Assembly (NCBI RefSeq): GCF_009870125.1
Contig: NC_046683.1
Coordinates: 38,393,869 to 38,457,868, forward strand
DNA: 64,000 bases
DNA from: Drosophila pseudoobscura
Taxonomy: Eukaryota; Arthropoda; Insecta; Diptera; Drosophilidae
Reading direction: 5' to 3'
Shown here: positions 1 through 10,538 of the stretch, in pieces
Numbering within the stretch: position 1 is the first letter of the stretch
Layout of the letters: the number at the start of each line of letters is the position of its first letter
Translations under genes and position numbers: made by a program
The notes under the pieces: model-generated
Databases searched by the model: none
Seen by the model: only the letters and a program-made list of their open reading frames with translations
What the model was told of the DNA's origin: nothing

Positions 1-300
1 TTTGGTTCTTGTGTCCCGCTTTCTTGGCCGATTAGATCTGGAAAACTCCCTTTGTTTACCAAAGAGTAATCCAGTTTAAAAAGCTTAAAATCAAGAACTT
101 ATACAACATTTCAAGAAGTTGGTTGACCTACTGCTCACTCTCGCTATGTACTGGCTCGGTCAAACTTTTCAGTTCGTAATGCTCAACGCTATATGAACTA
201 TCTATTTCGATGCAGGATAAGTTTTTAACAGGACCCAACCGTTTTACAGCTTCGTAAACAGTAAGTGTAGAACGTCCGCACACCCATCTTCGCTATGATT
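1..300 (+). pseudogene. Jockey-clade LINE ORF2 fragment (linker between endonuclease and RT)
   Basis: Decayed coding DNA of a non-LTR retrotransposon. Read on the plus strand with frame changes it gives pieces such as NYLSRCR and a QDP..FYSFVNSK motif, typical of the linker between endonuclease and reverse transcriptase in Jockey-type ORF2. The same sequence recurs on the minus strand at about 49,970-50,215, so this is a dispersed family. The element is cut near 300 and appears to resume near 1,360 as reverse transcriptase. Stops and frameshifts show it is dead. Confidence 0.6.
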
Positions 301-369
301 TTGTAATACGTCGGCAAATATTGATCAAGTAAGGTTAGGTAAGGTTAAGTTAACTAACTAAGATTAAAC

Positions 370-1341
370 AACTAATCTATACATAGCAAACGTCGGGGAG
401 GAGCACACCTTCGTAGGTCCGACCTCATCCAACGTGCTAGACCTAACACTTGCAACGGGAAACAGTACTATTGTATCTAGCTAGAGGGTCCTTGAAAGAC
501 CCTCCTCTTCAGATCGTAAGTACATTCAGTTGAAGTGCGAATTCAAACACTTTTCGAAGATTCCAGTCTATAGAAACCCCCGGAATACAAACTGGGAAAA
601 TTTTAAAAAGACAGTTACTTCAAAGCTGGAAGCCACACATCGTGCAATCCCTCGAGGACGAAGAAGAGGTCCAAGCCGGTCTGGTGGAACCGGGATCTCT
701 CTCTTCAAAGAAACAACCTCTGGGAATTCTTTAAGATCGCCAAGCAAGCGAACGAATCCATCGTCTATGAGGAATACAAACACCTACTTAGGAGCTACAA
801 GAAGGAAATACGTAATGAGAGGTTTTAAGGAGGTTTTTGCCATCAAGAAACAGCAGAGGTCGTTCTTCACACTGAACGAGCACACGATGCTGTCAACCTA
901 TTGGTCGACAGCCAAGCGGCGATAAGATCCATGCAGTCGTCCGCGGTCAGTTCCAGAAGTGTCTTGGCGAGCAGGGAGGCACTAGATACCCCAAGCACGA
1001 CAAAGTCAGTGTGGATCTACTGGGTTCCCAGCCACCAGGGAATCGAAGGCAACGAGACGGCGGACGTACTAGCTAAGGAAGGCGTCGGGCTGGCGAATAC
1101 GAGAACCGAGAACGTGCCTGTCTCCCTTAGAACGCTGCAAAGCGATCTAGAAAAGCAGGCCAGATCACAAACCGAAATTGGGTGGAGAAGTACCACAATC
1201 TGCAGAACCTCGAAAATCATTTGCAAGGACCGCAATGAGAAACTCAGCCTCTACCTACTGATCCTACGGAAGGACTGCAGATTGTTAGTGGGAATATTAA
1301 CTGGCCATTGTCTGGCTGCGGCGCATGCAAAAAATGCATGA
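370..1341 (+). pseudogene. LINE ORF2 fragment: endonuclease end plus RNase H, RT deleted (R1/LOA/I-like)
   Basis: Remnant of a second LINE family lying between two parts of the Jockey-type element. Near 370-530 it reads like the end of an apurinic-type endonuclease (GPTSSNVLDLTLATGN, then a SSSD(H/R)KYI motif). Near 535-830 it gives a linker (YRNPRNTNWENFKKTV). From about 890 it gives an RNase H domain with DSQAAIRS and WVPSHQGIEGNETADVLAKE, followed by a LTGHCL..HA tail. The whole reverse transcriptase between linker and RNase H is missing, and frames change several times. RNase H after RT is found in the LOA/I/R1 groups; the exact clade is uncertain. Confidence 0.65.
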
Positions 1342-1359
1342 GTTTACCTGTTTCAATAT

Positions 1360-2062
1360 TAAAGGCTTTCAAGGTAACTTACAGACGGATGTTATTTACA
1401 TCGACTTTAGTAAAGCGACTCTGTAAACCATTCCCTTTTAGCACATAAACTTGACCTTTTAGGGTTTCTGCCCAACCTCCTGAGATTTCAGGTCAAGATT
1501 TCAAGCTATCTATGTTCCAGGTCTCAAAGAGTCCTCTTCAAAAACTCCAGTAAAGGTTTCTTCGGGAGTACCACAGGGCAGCCATCTAGGCCCCTTACTC
1601 TTCACACTCTTTATTGATGACTTGCCTTCGGTATTAACATACTTTCGAGTACTTATGTATGCGGATGATGTTAAACTCTGTGTCCAGTATAAGGACATTT
1701 CATTTCATTCTCGCTTGCAATCCGATCTTAATAACTTTCAGTCATGGTGTTGTGCAAACTTGTTACACCTTAATGCTGGGTTTATAAAGAGATGGTCAAA
1801 GAGATTTGACGACGCCTTAGTTAATCGTAGAAAAACGCTTGGTGTGATTTTTGTGCACAACTTGATCAGGGGTGACATAGACAGCCCTGATCTGTTGGGC
1901 CGCATAAACTTCACGATTCCTATTAGACTCACTAGAAATTTTATACCCTTGTTCCTTCCACTCTGCAGATCGAATTATTCCTTGCATGAACCGTTTAAGG
2001 TCTTATGCTCGGATATAATTGCCTCTACCATATTATATCCACCACTAATTCTTTTCCTCTAA
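1360..2062 (+). pseudogene. Jockey-clade LINE reverse transcriptase fragment
   Basis: Reverse transcriptase remnant. Visible motifs are a TDVIYIDFSKA-like motif A near 1,385-1,415, SGVPQGSHLGPLLFTLFIDD near 1,560-1,620, and the catalytic YADDVKLC near 1,655-1,680. It then continues as a Jockey-type thumb (NNFQSWCCANLLHLNAG) to about 1,790. Frameshifts and stops break the frame. The same family is present on the minus strand at 49.33-50.2 kb and, as a 3' end only, at 29.2-29.6 kb. It is probably the other half of the fragment at 1-300. Confidence 0.75.
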
Positions 2063-2240
2063 TTAAATTACTAATCCTCACACACCTTTCTAGTAATTAG
2101 TAATTGTAGTGGTATTCGTATTTGTATTTTGAATGCATGCTTAGTTTTCCTAGTAAGTTTAGTGATAATTTTCCTCGTAGCATATATTAGTCTAACAGCT
2201 ATCTTTCCTGCATGTTCGCTTTCGGTTCGGTTAACGCGTC
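2063..2240 (+). repeat. 3' untranslated end of the Jockey-type LINE
   Basis: AT-rich stretch directly after the RT remnant. It matches 29,240-29,400 nearly base for base, including a shared run ending in CCTGCATGTTCGC. That makes it the family's 3' UTR. The second copy continues about 170 bp further to an A-rich tail; this one stops near 2,235. Confidence 0.7.
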
Positions 2241-2339
2241 GGTAACGCGTTCATATTAGAATACAAAAATACAGATAGTTCAAAATTCGATTTCATTTAA
2301 TGGAATGGAACCGAAATAAGTTGAGAGCGCTATGATAAA

Positions 2340-3400
2340 CAATGTTACAATATGATAAACATAATTTCCAACACGCGAACAGGCAACGTACTGCTGGCCA
2401 TCCGTAAAACAGGCAAAAATTATAGATTAATCCCATAGACTTCCAACGATTGTCCTTAAGATTTATTGATTTTCATCCAATCGTGGGATAAGGACTACCT
2501 CTCCCTTGAATTTGCCCTTGGATCACATTGTTTCACATTGTTTCTTGACGGATAACCGCGTACCGTTGAAGAAGTAAATTATGCGGCGGAGCTCCTGGCA
2601 GATCAAGCGAGTTCAAAAATTCCATCGGATAGTTGATCATCCTTCATCCTCGTCGGTCGGATTTTTATGAATGCAGCTCTCCAGCGATTTAATAATAATA
2701 ACCCAATCAAGGTTTGTATAATTTTGTGCAATGCCGGTGAGCAAACATATGACGGGAGCGATATCAACCCAGTCGAAACATCTACAAGAATATGGCCATT
2801 GCAAAGCGCCAGCAGTTGTCAGGTGAATTCAGTAGCCGACTGGTCGTTCTCCAACTCTACTTCAACTTCTTGACATGCCGAAACCGTGAGTAGATTTATC
2901 CGCAGGTTCAAAGCGGAATGTGCAGTTGGGCCGCTTCCAACAATGTGCCAGCAATTCCAGAGCATGCAACATCCTCCGAATTGTTGCCAGAATCACCGAA
3001 ATGACGAAAGACTTGCATGCCCTACTGGGAGAATCGAACAATTCAATGCCTCCCGTTCCATCATCAACAACCTTCATAAGCGAATCGTACATGTCCTTCT
3101 GATCGGCATTCAACAGCGGCACATTTATTCTGACTCTTTTGGCCAGCTCATCTCGATCATAGGTTTTCTCCCGTTGCAATTGCAGAATCGTATTCGAAAG
3201 CAGCGCGATTCAACGAATTCAGAACTAACCTGTGCAAGATGGGTACGTCTCCATTCATTTACTTTTGCACGTTCCTCATATTGCATGTCGTGTACGTCAT
3301 CCAAGCTTTGATCATCTAATAGCTGGATTGTTTGTTTGTTGATTGTTTCGTCGATGGAAAATAATATGTCGAGGAACTGATCTCCGACTATTACCATTGC
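2340..3400 (-). pseudogene. Helitron Rep/helicase, C-terminal helicase remnant
   Basis: Decayed PIF1-like helicase of a rolling-circle Helitron, read on the minus strand from 3,400 down. In order it shows a linker (REKTYDRDELAKRV), the segment before the ATP loop (LLNADQKDMYDSLMKVVDDG), and a ruined Walker A region (SPSRACKSF where the family has a GGTGKT loop), then VISVILATIRR. After a gap come LNSLDLPGAPPHN, KFKGEVVLIPR, an INKS-stop-GQSLEVYGINL motif and YVACSRVG near 2,365. Several frameshifts separate the pieces. It belongs to the class of element that can mobilise Helitron/Helentron repeats, but this copy cannot work. No Rep (HUH) part is seen. Confidence 0.8.
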
Positions 3401-3414
3401 CTCTTCACCCCTTA

Positions 3415-3642
3415 TTATACCCGATACTCAAAATGAGTATTGGGGTATATTAGATTTGTGGTGAAAATGGATATGTGTAACGTCCAGAAGGAATCGTTTC
3501 CGACCCCATAAAGTATATATATTCTTGATCAGCATCAATAGCCGAGCCGATTGAGCCATGTCTCTCTGTCCGTCTGTCCGTCCGTCCGTCTGTCCCTCCC
3601 TATCAGCGCCTAGTGCTCAAAGACTATAAGAGCTAGAGCAAC
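3415..3642 (+). mobile_element. Helentron (DINE-1/SGM-like) 5' fragment
   Basis: Starts TTATACCCGATACTCAAAAT, passes the TATATTCTTGATCAGCATC core and a (GTCY)n run near 3,560-3,598, and stops in the middle of the element at a GCTAGAGCAACG motif. It abuts an inverted fragment of the same family. Confidence 0.85.
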
Positions 3643-3772
3643 GAGCAACAGTGACATATCACAAAAGTCTGAATACAAAATGTCGTTGCTCTTATAGTCT
3701 CTGAGCACTATGTGGTCATAGGGACGGACATAGACGACTCGGCTATTGGTGCTGATCAAGAGTTCTTAAGTG
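3643..3772 (-). mobile_element. Helentron internal fragment, inverted
   Basis: Continues straight from the preceding fragment but in opposite orientation, from a CAGTGACATATCACA motif through a short GGACGGACA run to the GCTGATCAAGA core. Together the two form an imperfect inverted pair. Confidence 0.75.
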
Positions 3773-3817
3773 ATGCAATACTATATTTTGTGTCCCCTAT
3801 TTCTAAATAAGTAGATA

Positions 3818-4180
3818 CCTACATCTATATATATCTGTTGTTCAAAAAGAAACGCTGCCTTCCCACTCTTTTCACGTTCCAATCGTTTGTTTCCCCCGAC
3901 ACATGGAAGGTATTGATAGTATCTTTCCTCTACCCCGCTGGCTGCTACTGTGTTTTCGTTATTTGTTCTTACATCGCGACATTGGGCAACAACGTTGCCA
4001 CGAATCAATGACATTCAATTGGAATTTAAAGCTCGTGTTTATTCTTGCGCTGCTCGGGTTACTCCTACAATACAAGTATTTATATTGAACAGATTCCCAC
4101 TTTGTGCGGTATTTTCCTGCCAAATTAATTACAATTACCTTCTTCTCTATTTTCCCATTTAATCGACTGCATTTGTCAAA
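3818..4180 (+). repeat. Dispersed repeat, possibly a solo LTR (copy 1)
   Basis: Shares long blocks with the reverse complement of 39,303-39,655, including a run around TTGGGCAACAACGTTGCC and CCCCGACACATGGA. Differences fall on all codon positions, so it is not obviously coding. Length and setting would suit an LTR, but no PBS, polypurine tract or target duplication was found. Both copies lie next to a Helentron 5' fragment. Confidence 0.55.
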
Positions 4181-5555
4181 TGGTCTTGACATGTCCTCAG
4201 AGAATTTTCAAAAAGTGTGGTGTTTTGATGCTGATTCTCTTTCTGGCTTTTGCCGAAACTTTTACGCCATGGCCCATGGGTGAGTGTGGCAATGAGTGTA
4301 TGTTTGTGCAGTGTGCAGCCTGTCAATGTCAGGAGGGAACAAGTTGAAGCTCATGGGCGCAGCTTGTTTGGGGCTCAACAATAAGGATGGCCGCAATGAT
4401 ACTTGGCAAAGGGCGGCGTGGAACTATGAACTACTCGCAAGTCCGCCCCCAAAAAGGATACCCCAGACAGGACTTCCCAGCCCTTTAGGAGTAGGAGCCT
4501 CCAAATCCAAAGCCTCGACCTGCTTCAGGTAAAACCCAGACTAGGGGCCCATTTGTGTGGTCGAGGTGACGTCCTGTGGCCCCAAATGATCCCCCCTACT
4601 GCCGGTTAATCGAGACGTTTTCTGTTTGTTTGCGCCTGTTTAGGTTCTGGGGCCATTTAATTGAATCATTGGGCAATCGACCAGCTGAAAGGAAGCTCCA
4701 GAGTCCAGAGCCTGATTCCGATTCCGATTCCGATTTCGGTTGTAATTTATGTGCATATTCGCCCAGACATATCGTGGAGAGAGTCGTAGTGGAATGGATA
4801 TGAGACGAAATCAAAGTCACACATGTCGGTGAGGTGTAGAGGTCGAATAGTGATTGACAAAATGTCAGCAATTAATTGCGTCGGTCCCGCTCGAGTGAAT
4901 TAGCGTTGATTCCCCGGAGAGCCAACAACTGCCAGACCCATATCGATATGGACAGACCCACACTCGACTCTTCAGCCTCTTCTCTCCTCTGTGTGAATCG
5001 CCAAAAATATTGTGTCTTTTACTTTGATTTTATCGTCGTAAGAAAATCAAAGCCCTCACACTTTGAAGACACGTTCAATGGAAGAGTGACAACAGAACGA
5101 CGCGGAAAAGAAGCTAGCCTCTAGGGCAGGAGTGAGGCAGCTCTGGGCCAGCAGTAAGACAGGAGTGGCAACAGAGTAAAATCTGAGGCGGCTGTAGGTG
5201 CTAAAGTTGAGCCCAGAGATAGAAGTAGGGGTAGCCAAGGGTAGGCGTGAATTTAATTACACTTATGCTTATGGGCCAAGTTTGCCGGGGACTCTGACTT
5301 GGGGTCTGAGTCTTCTGCCAAAGTCTTCTCAGCAAAGTTTCCACCTTGAAGGTGACAAGTTAAGGAAAACTTTGGAATTTATTAAAAGAATCTCCAATGA
5401 TGAGATGGTAATGGAAATGGTGCCGTCTCAATCTAGGACGAGAGTCGGCCTGGGGCTGCGTATGCATAAAGAGTCAGAAGGCTTGTATAATTAAATGAAA
5501 TATGAATACAGATATTTTCAGTGATATAATTAACTAATGAAAGTCCACCATAGGC
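4181..5555. other. Non-coding stretch, no gene seen
   Basis: No convincing coding region or transposon. It holds a short (GATTCC)n run near 4,710-4,735. Open frames here are short, lack recognisable motifs and overlap on both strands. Confidence 0.5.
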
Positions 5556-5950
5556 AGCGTTTCCGACCCCATAAAGTATATGGGGTATTCATATTCTTGA
5601 TTAGCATATATACATATGTATGTACATATATTCTTGGTCAGCCGAGCTGACAGAGCCATGTCCGACTGTCCGACTGTATGTCCCTATGAATGCCTAGTGC
5701 TAAGAGACTATAAGAGCTAGAGCAACGACATTTTACATACAGACTCCTGTGATGTCACACTGATTTATGTTTTTTTCAAAATTTTGACACGGAAAAAAAT
5801 CTGTGGCATCCACAATTTTGGAGCAAATAAACAAGTAATCTGGATTGGGTCGGATTCTTCTTAGCGCCAAAAGGAACAAATGAAACTTCATTAGCTACCC
5901 CCCGCCAACGGGCTTACTCACTATGTCTCTGTCTCTGTCTGTTTTCCTCG
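5556..5950 (+). mobile_element. Old degenerate Helentron copy
   Basis: Lacks the 5' terminus. It begins in the CCGACCCCATAAAGTATA block, keeps part of the core, a broken GTCY run and the GCTAGAGCAACGACATTTT segment, and fades out after a CAAAAGGAACAAAT motif. Heavy divergence suggests an old insertion. Confidence 0.65.
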
Positions 5951-6499
5951 ACCAGTGGTGAGCGAAATATTTACGTATAAAATGTATTGTACAGGTTACA
6001 TGAATCCTAAGATTAAATACAGTGGCGAGCATGCATGACGAGGATATATGAAATTACATGTTGTGATTTGTTTTTTATTAGGTTTTTATTTATTTTATAA
6101 AGTTGGACATAACTGAAAACAATACCAACTTATGACTGAACCGCCAGCTGCCAAGGCCTTCGACTTGGTAGCTGTATATATTGAGGTTATTTATTTACAT
6201 ATTTACGTAATTACAGTTTTGGGAAATTTTTGGGTCATGAGAGATGGTATGAGTTTGTCAGTTTCAGGAATTTAAATATTTTGAAAATGTTTTCTGCGGT
6301 TGGGTTTGCAAGATTCGATATGGGGCATATGGTTTGAAAGAAAGATTGACGGAAAGATCCATTGTTGAATGACAGTTAGGGCACGTTAGGATGTTGTCAG
6401 GGTTGATGTAGTGTTGGTGTGTAGGTCTTGTGTGTTAGAACACAACACTAGAACGTCTTAGGTGAGGGTTTGTGTGTGTTAGGTTTGTGCTTTAGTGTT
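5951..6499. other. Non-coding, AT- then GT-rich stretch
   Basis: Contains simple GT-rich DNA around 6,400-6,480 and no recognisable gene. It may include 5' parts of the adjoining Tc1-like element, but no terminal repeat could be identified. Confidence 0.4.
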
Positions 6500-6735
6500 C
6501 CTTGAGTGACCGTCGCGAATAGCTTTGCACAGGATCGGCCTGGTAACGGCAGTCAGCCAGAAAAAGACCTGTCCTGTCTTACAAAAAGTAGCTGTGCGTC
6601 ATAAATTAAGCGGGGAGCACAAGAACTGCTCCATGAAAGATTGGACGAAGATAATTTGGTCAGATGATACCAAAGTAAACTGTTTTCAGTCTGATGGAAA
6701 TGAATACAACCGGCAGCGCCCAAATAAAGCACTAA
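6500..6735 (+). pseudogene. Tc1-like transposase fragment
   Basis: One open frame carries a middle portion of a Tc1/mariner DDE transposase. It runs from a HRIGLVTAVSQKKTCPVLQK block to HKLSGEHKNCSMKDWTKIIW and SDDTKVNCFQSDG. The IIWSDDTKVN stretch contains the second catalytic aspartate region (family form WSDE). The frame ends where a full-length Helentron begins at 6,736, and the rest of the transposase is not found on the other side. Confidence 0.75.
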
Positions 6736-7792
6736 CGAGGGGGAACGTTGTGAGTTGCTGCGGACACCGCAACTCTACAGTTATAACCGATACTAAGTCA
6801 GTATGGCTCTCCTCCGGCAGACGCCGCTAATATTAAACGACACGACAAAGAGTGCGTGCGAGAGAGACAGAAAATCAGTCTGAGCGTGACGTCGGGCGCT
6901 GCGTAGCCAGTGCAAATTGATTTGTTCCTTTTGGCTATAAAAATGATCTGATCTGATCCAGATTCAGCAACCTGATAGATATGGTCATTATCTATGATTC
7001 TGCGTTTTTAGCTTTCTCGTATCCTCAATATTGTGGATGCAACAGATTTTCGTCCTTTGTGGGGGCGGAAGAGGGTGGGGCGAAATTTTGAGATATACGT
7101 TTTATAGTGAGATCTAACCGGAGTGCGTATACTAAATTTGGTTACTCTAGCGTTAATACTCTTTGAGATTTGTGAATATCCCCAGATTTTCGTCCTTTGC
7201 GGGGGCGGTCTCGGTCCGATATATTAGGAGTGTGGATACCAAATTTGGTAACTCTAGCTTTTATAGTCTCTGAGATCTAGGCGCTAATGTTTTACTCTAA
7301 GCAAAGCCGGCTATGCTACGAGTGTGTTAGAGAGAGACAGGGCGAGAAATTGGTTTCTTGATGCTGGCTATAATAATAATACGATTCAATTCAGATTCTG
7401 CAGTTTAAAAGATGTGGTCATTCTCTACGATTCTGCGTTTTTGGTTTTCTCGTATCTTTAAAATTGTGGATGCCACAGATTTTCGTCCTTTGTGGGGGCG
7501 GAAGTGGGCGGGGCAAAGTTCTGAAATATTCTTGTAACAGTGACATAACACAGAAGTCTGGATCCAAAACATCGCTGCTCTAGCTCTTATAGTCTTTGAG
7601 CACTAGGCGCTAATAGGACGGACGGACGGACACACGGACAGAGAGACATGGCTCAATCGACTCGGCTATTGATGCTGATCAAGAATATATATACTTTATG
7701 GGGTCGGAAACGATTCCTTCTGGACGTTACACACATCCACTTTTACCACAAATCTAATATACCCCAAAACTCATTTTGAGTATCGGGTATAA
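6736..7792 (-). mobile_element. Full-length Helentron (about 1.06 kb)
   Basis: Complete non-autonomous element lying in reverse. The left end is its 3' terminus (CGAGGGGGAACGTTGTGAG, then a hairpin with GAGTTG/CAACTC arms). The right end is its 5' terminus (GAGTATCGGGTATAA at 7,778-7,792). An internal inverted copy of the 5' end lies near 6,780, giving the subterminal inverted repeats expected of Helentron/DINE-1 elements. A GA-rich motif lies at 6,852-6,874 and the GTCY run near 7,615-7,650. It has no coding capacity. Confidence 0.88.
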
Positions 7793-10499
7793 AAACTCTT
7801 ACAGAAACTGATCTCTTTTAACTAAAGAATATATATGAATGTACAAGGATCACAAGCATTGATTCATTTTTTAAGATTTTAAAGGCGTTTAAACTAAAAA
7901 GTAATAAACATGTATCCATGCATGCTCTCCCCTGTATGTACTTATATATGTATATAATAACTGAGTATCGCTTTTTATCTGTTTCCAACTTTTAGATATT
8001 TCTGAGAACATTCGTAGTTTGTGCAGAAACACGTTCCTTGAATATTTTAATTTCTTTTGGAATTGGCAAGCAGTTTGCCCTCATTATTTGTTTGGTTTTT
8101 CATCAGTACTTATGGTGCATCTTTACCTCTCCATATTCGACTTACTCTCTCTCTCTCTATCTGTCTCTTATTCTCTCTATTTCTCCTTCTATCCTTCTAG
8201 CTCTCCTGTTGCATAAAGATTCCTACTCCGGCGGCCAGGCTCTGATAATGCAACACAAAGCTTCAACTTCAATTTTAACCAACAAAAGACCCTGACAAGC
8301 AAACAAAGCATCATCAAGCATACTGTGAGAAATAGAGAGAGATAGGGAGAGAGAAACAAAACGAGATAGAGACGGCAAAAGTGATAGAACGAGGGAGGTG
8401 CAGTGGGGAGAACAAACAATTACAGCCTTGAAATGTATTCCTGAGTCACTCCTCAACCATATTTATATCATGGCTGTGGGGTTTGACGACTTTGATAAGA
8501 TGTTTGCCAAAAAAAAAGGGCACTATTACGGACATAATAAACTGTAATTTTCAAATTCACCAAGTATGAAAGTATGTATTTTCTATCTGAAACTTGTCTT
8601 AGGTTCTTCGTTGTTCTGTATGCTGTATACGTTAAGCTTTGATCGTCCGCTCTGATCGGACGACTATATCATATGCCTGCCATGCAAAAACGATAGAACA
8701 TTTGTAGGCCGTCTAACCCGGGAATTGTAGTGACCAATATCGGTGCGTGAGTGAACTGTCTAGGTATAAAAACACAAGCCCGGCGATTTGATGTAACTCT
8801 TTTTCATTAGCTGCGCGTCCGTCTCTCACAATCGCCATTTACAAAGTGAACTTACTCTCTTATCGATGTTTCTTATCCGATATCTCACTATTGGTATTTC
8901 CCGCCGAGTGTATCGATGGTGCGGTAAATACCAATGCGCGCTGTATGCTATTTTAAATACTAGTTGAATGCCTCACTAATTATTACCTTGCTACACATTT
9001 AGCTACCATGCTCACATTCGCTCTGAAAGAGTATTAAAAGCTTCGGTCTTCGAAGTCAGCGTTTCGCTCTTGTTCATATGTATTCATTTTGTTGGCTTTT
9101 CGTTGCAAGCAGAAAGAAAAACAGCAGAAAAGAATGATTTGATTTTTGTGTGTTTTGGCAGTAGTTTACTGTACAGCACAGTCACGGCTTAGCGGACAGC
9201 CAGTCGGAGGGATTGAGGGAAAACTATTGAAAATTTTATATCCCTTGAAATACTCGTGAAAATATATGTACATATATGTATGCCATAGCAGCCAAACAAA
9301 TCCAGCGGCATACAACAAAGCAAGCGGCAGATGAAGGATAATGGTGTGGTGATGGAAGGAAAAGAAGGCTGGTGTTGGGGTTGTCACAAGGGCGGTTGGT
9401 ACTGCGTAGTGTGGCAAGGCATAGCCAATTTTTTTAGGTTGCTCATCAGCTTTGGGCTTATGGCTACAGCCACGGCTCAGTCCTAGTCCCAGCCCCAGTC
9501 TCCCCCCGATTTACCGGGAAATTGAAAAGCTCGCTCACACACACATACGAATGTAAGTAAAAGGTTCCATATAAACTTACATGGAGGGCGAATACAGTGG
9601 GTGGCATTGATATGAATGCGGCTTAAGTGGCTGGTATTGTTTTTGCATTAAAATATCATTAATTTTCGTGCGCGACTGTTTGTTGTTGCTACGTTATTGG
9701 CCCCCTCCCTTGCTTTGCCAACACCCCACACCCAAGACCAGCCTCCCCCTCAACTCTTCATAAGAGAAGCTTTTATCATGGGCCACGAAATACGAGCATA
9801 TTTAGATGATGCATGATGGAACCGGAAAGTGTTCATCACAGTGTTCACTCCCTCCCCCACCCAATAGGAGGCAGGGAACATAGACAGAGCACAAGAGAGA
9901 GATAGGGGATACTACAGTGGGTGTAATATTAGGCAATAAGAAAACCTAAATTATGAAAATTAGGTTGTTTATTGAATTACTTAAGGTTTCATTGGGCTCG
10001 CCGATCGATTTAAGGAATCAATTTAAAAGCGCACTCTTACAATCAGTAGCCTTTTTCAAGCCTCAAACACAAAGGGCAGCCAGTCAGAGAGAAAAGAGTT
10101 GAGCTGTGACTTTAAGTGGCACAGAGATGAGCCTTGCGCTACACATGTGTAGTTATTCACACACATATGCACACAAACGAAGGCAATGAATTATATCTGA
10201 ATAAGAGTGGCAAAAGCACTAGGCCCAATAAAAAAAATCAAAAGGAATAAGTTGTTAATATTTTTTCGATTTCTTTTTCGCATTTTCTATTTTTTTGTGC
10301 GTATGCCTGTGTATTTTTGCGTGCTGCCTAAGCTGCCAATAATGGCAAACACAGATATATACATGGACACACACACACATGCACAATTGGCTCCATATCT
10401 GAGTGCCTGGATACAGTGTCATGCTTGCCACTGCGTCTGCTTCTACCTCCATTCTGCCTCTCTCTGGGTTCTGCCTGGCTTATACGCTTGGTTGCCTCG
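7793..10499. other. Mostly unique non-coding DNA
   Basis: No gene is recognised. It holds CT-rich runs near 8,135-8,200, GA-rich DNA near 8,330-8,400, and a short inverted repeat at 8,890-8,935. A CGTCCG/CGGACG palindrome near 8,648-8,667 resembles old DINE-1 material. Open frames lack domains and are read on both strands. Confidence 0.5.
8890..8935. repeat. Short inverted repeat around a TATCGAT motif
   Basis: The 15-bp arms ATTGGTATTTCCCGC (8,890-8,904) and GCGGTAAATACCAAT (8,921-8,935) pair with one mismatch. The 16-bp loop contains TATCGAT, and another TATCGAT lies at 8,861. TATCGATA is the DREF site and CGATA the BEAF-32 core in flies, so a regulatory role is possible but unproven. Confidence 0.45.
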
Positions 10500-10527
10500 C
10501 CACACACACACACACACACACACACAC
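10500..10527. repeat. (CA)n microsatellite
   Basis: Run of about 13 CA units immediately next to the target site of the LINE insertion at 10,539. Confidence 0.9.
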
Positions 10528-10538
10528 CATGGACACTC
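10527..10538 (+). repeat. Target-site duplication, left copy
   Basis: CCATGGACACTC, repeated exactly at 12,080-12,091 after the poly(A) tail. The perfect match marks the left edge of the LINE insertion and indicates it is recent. Confidence 0.85.
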
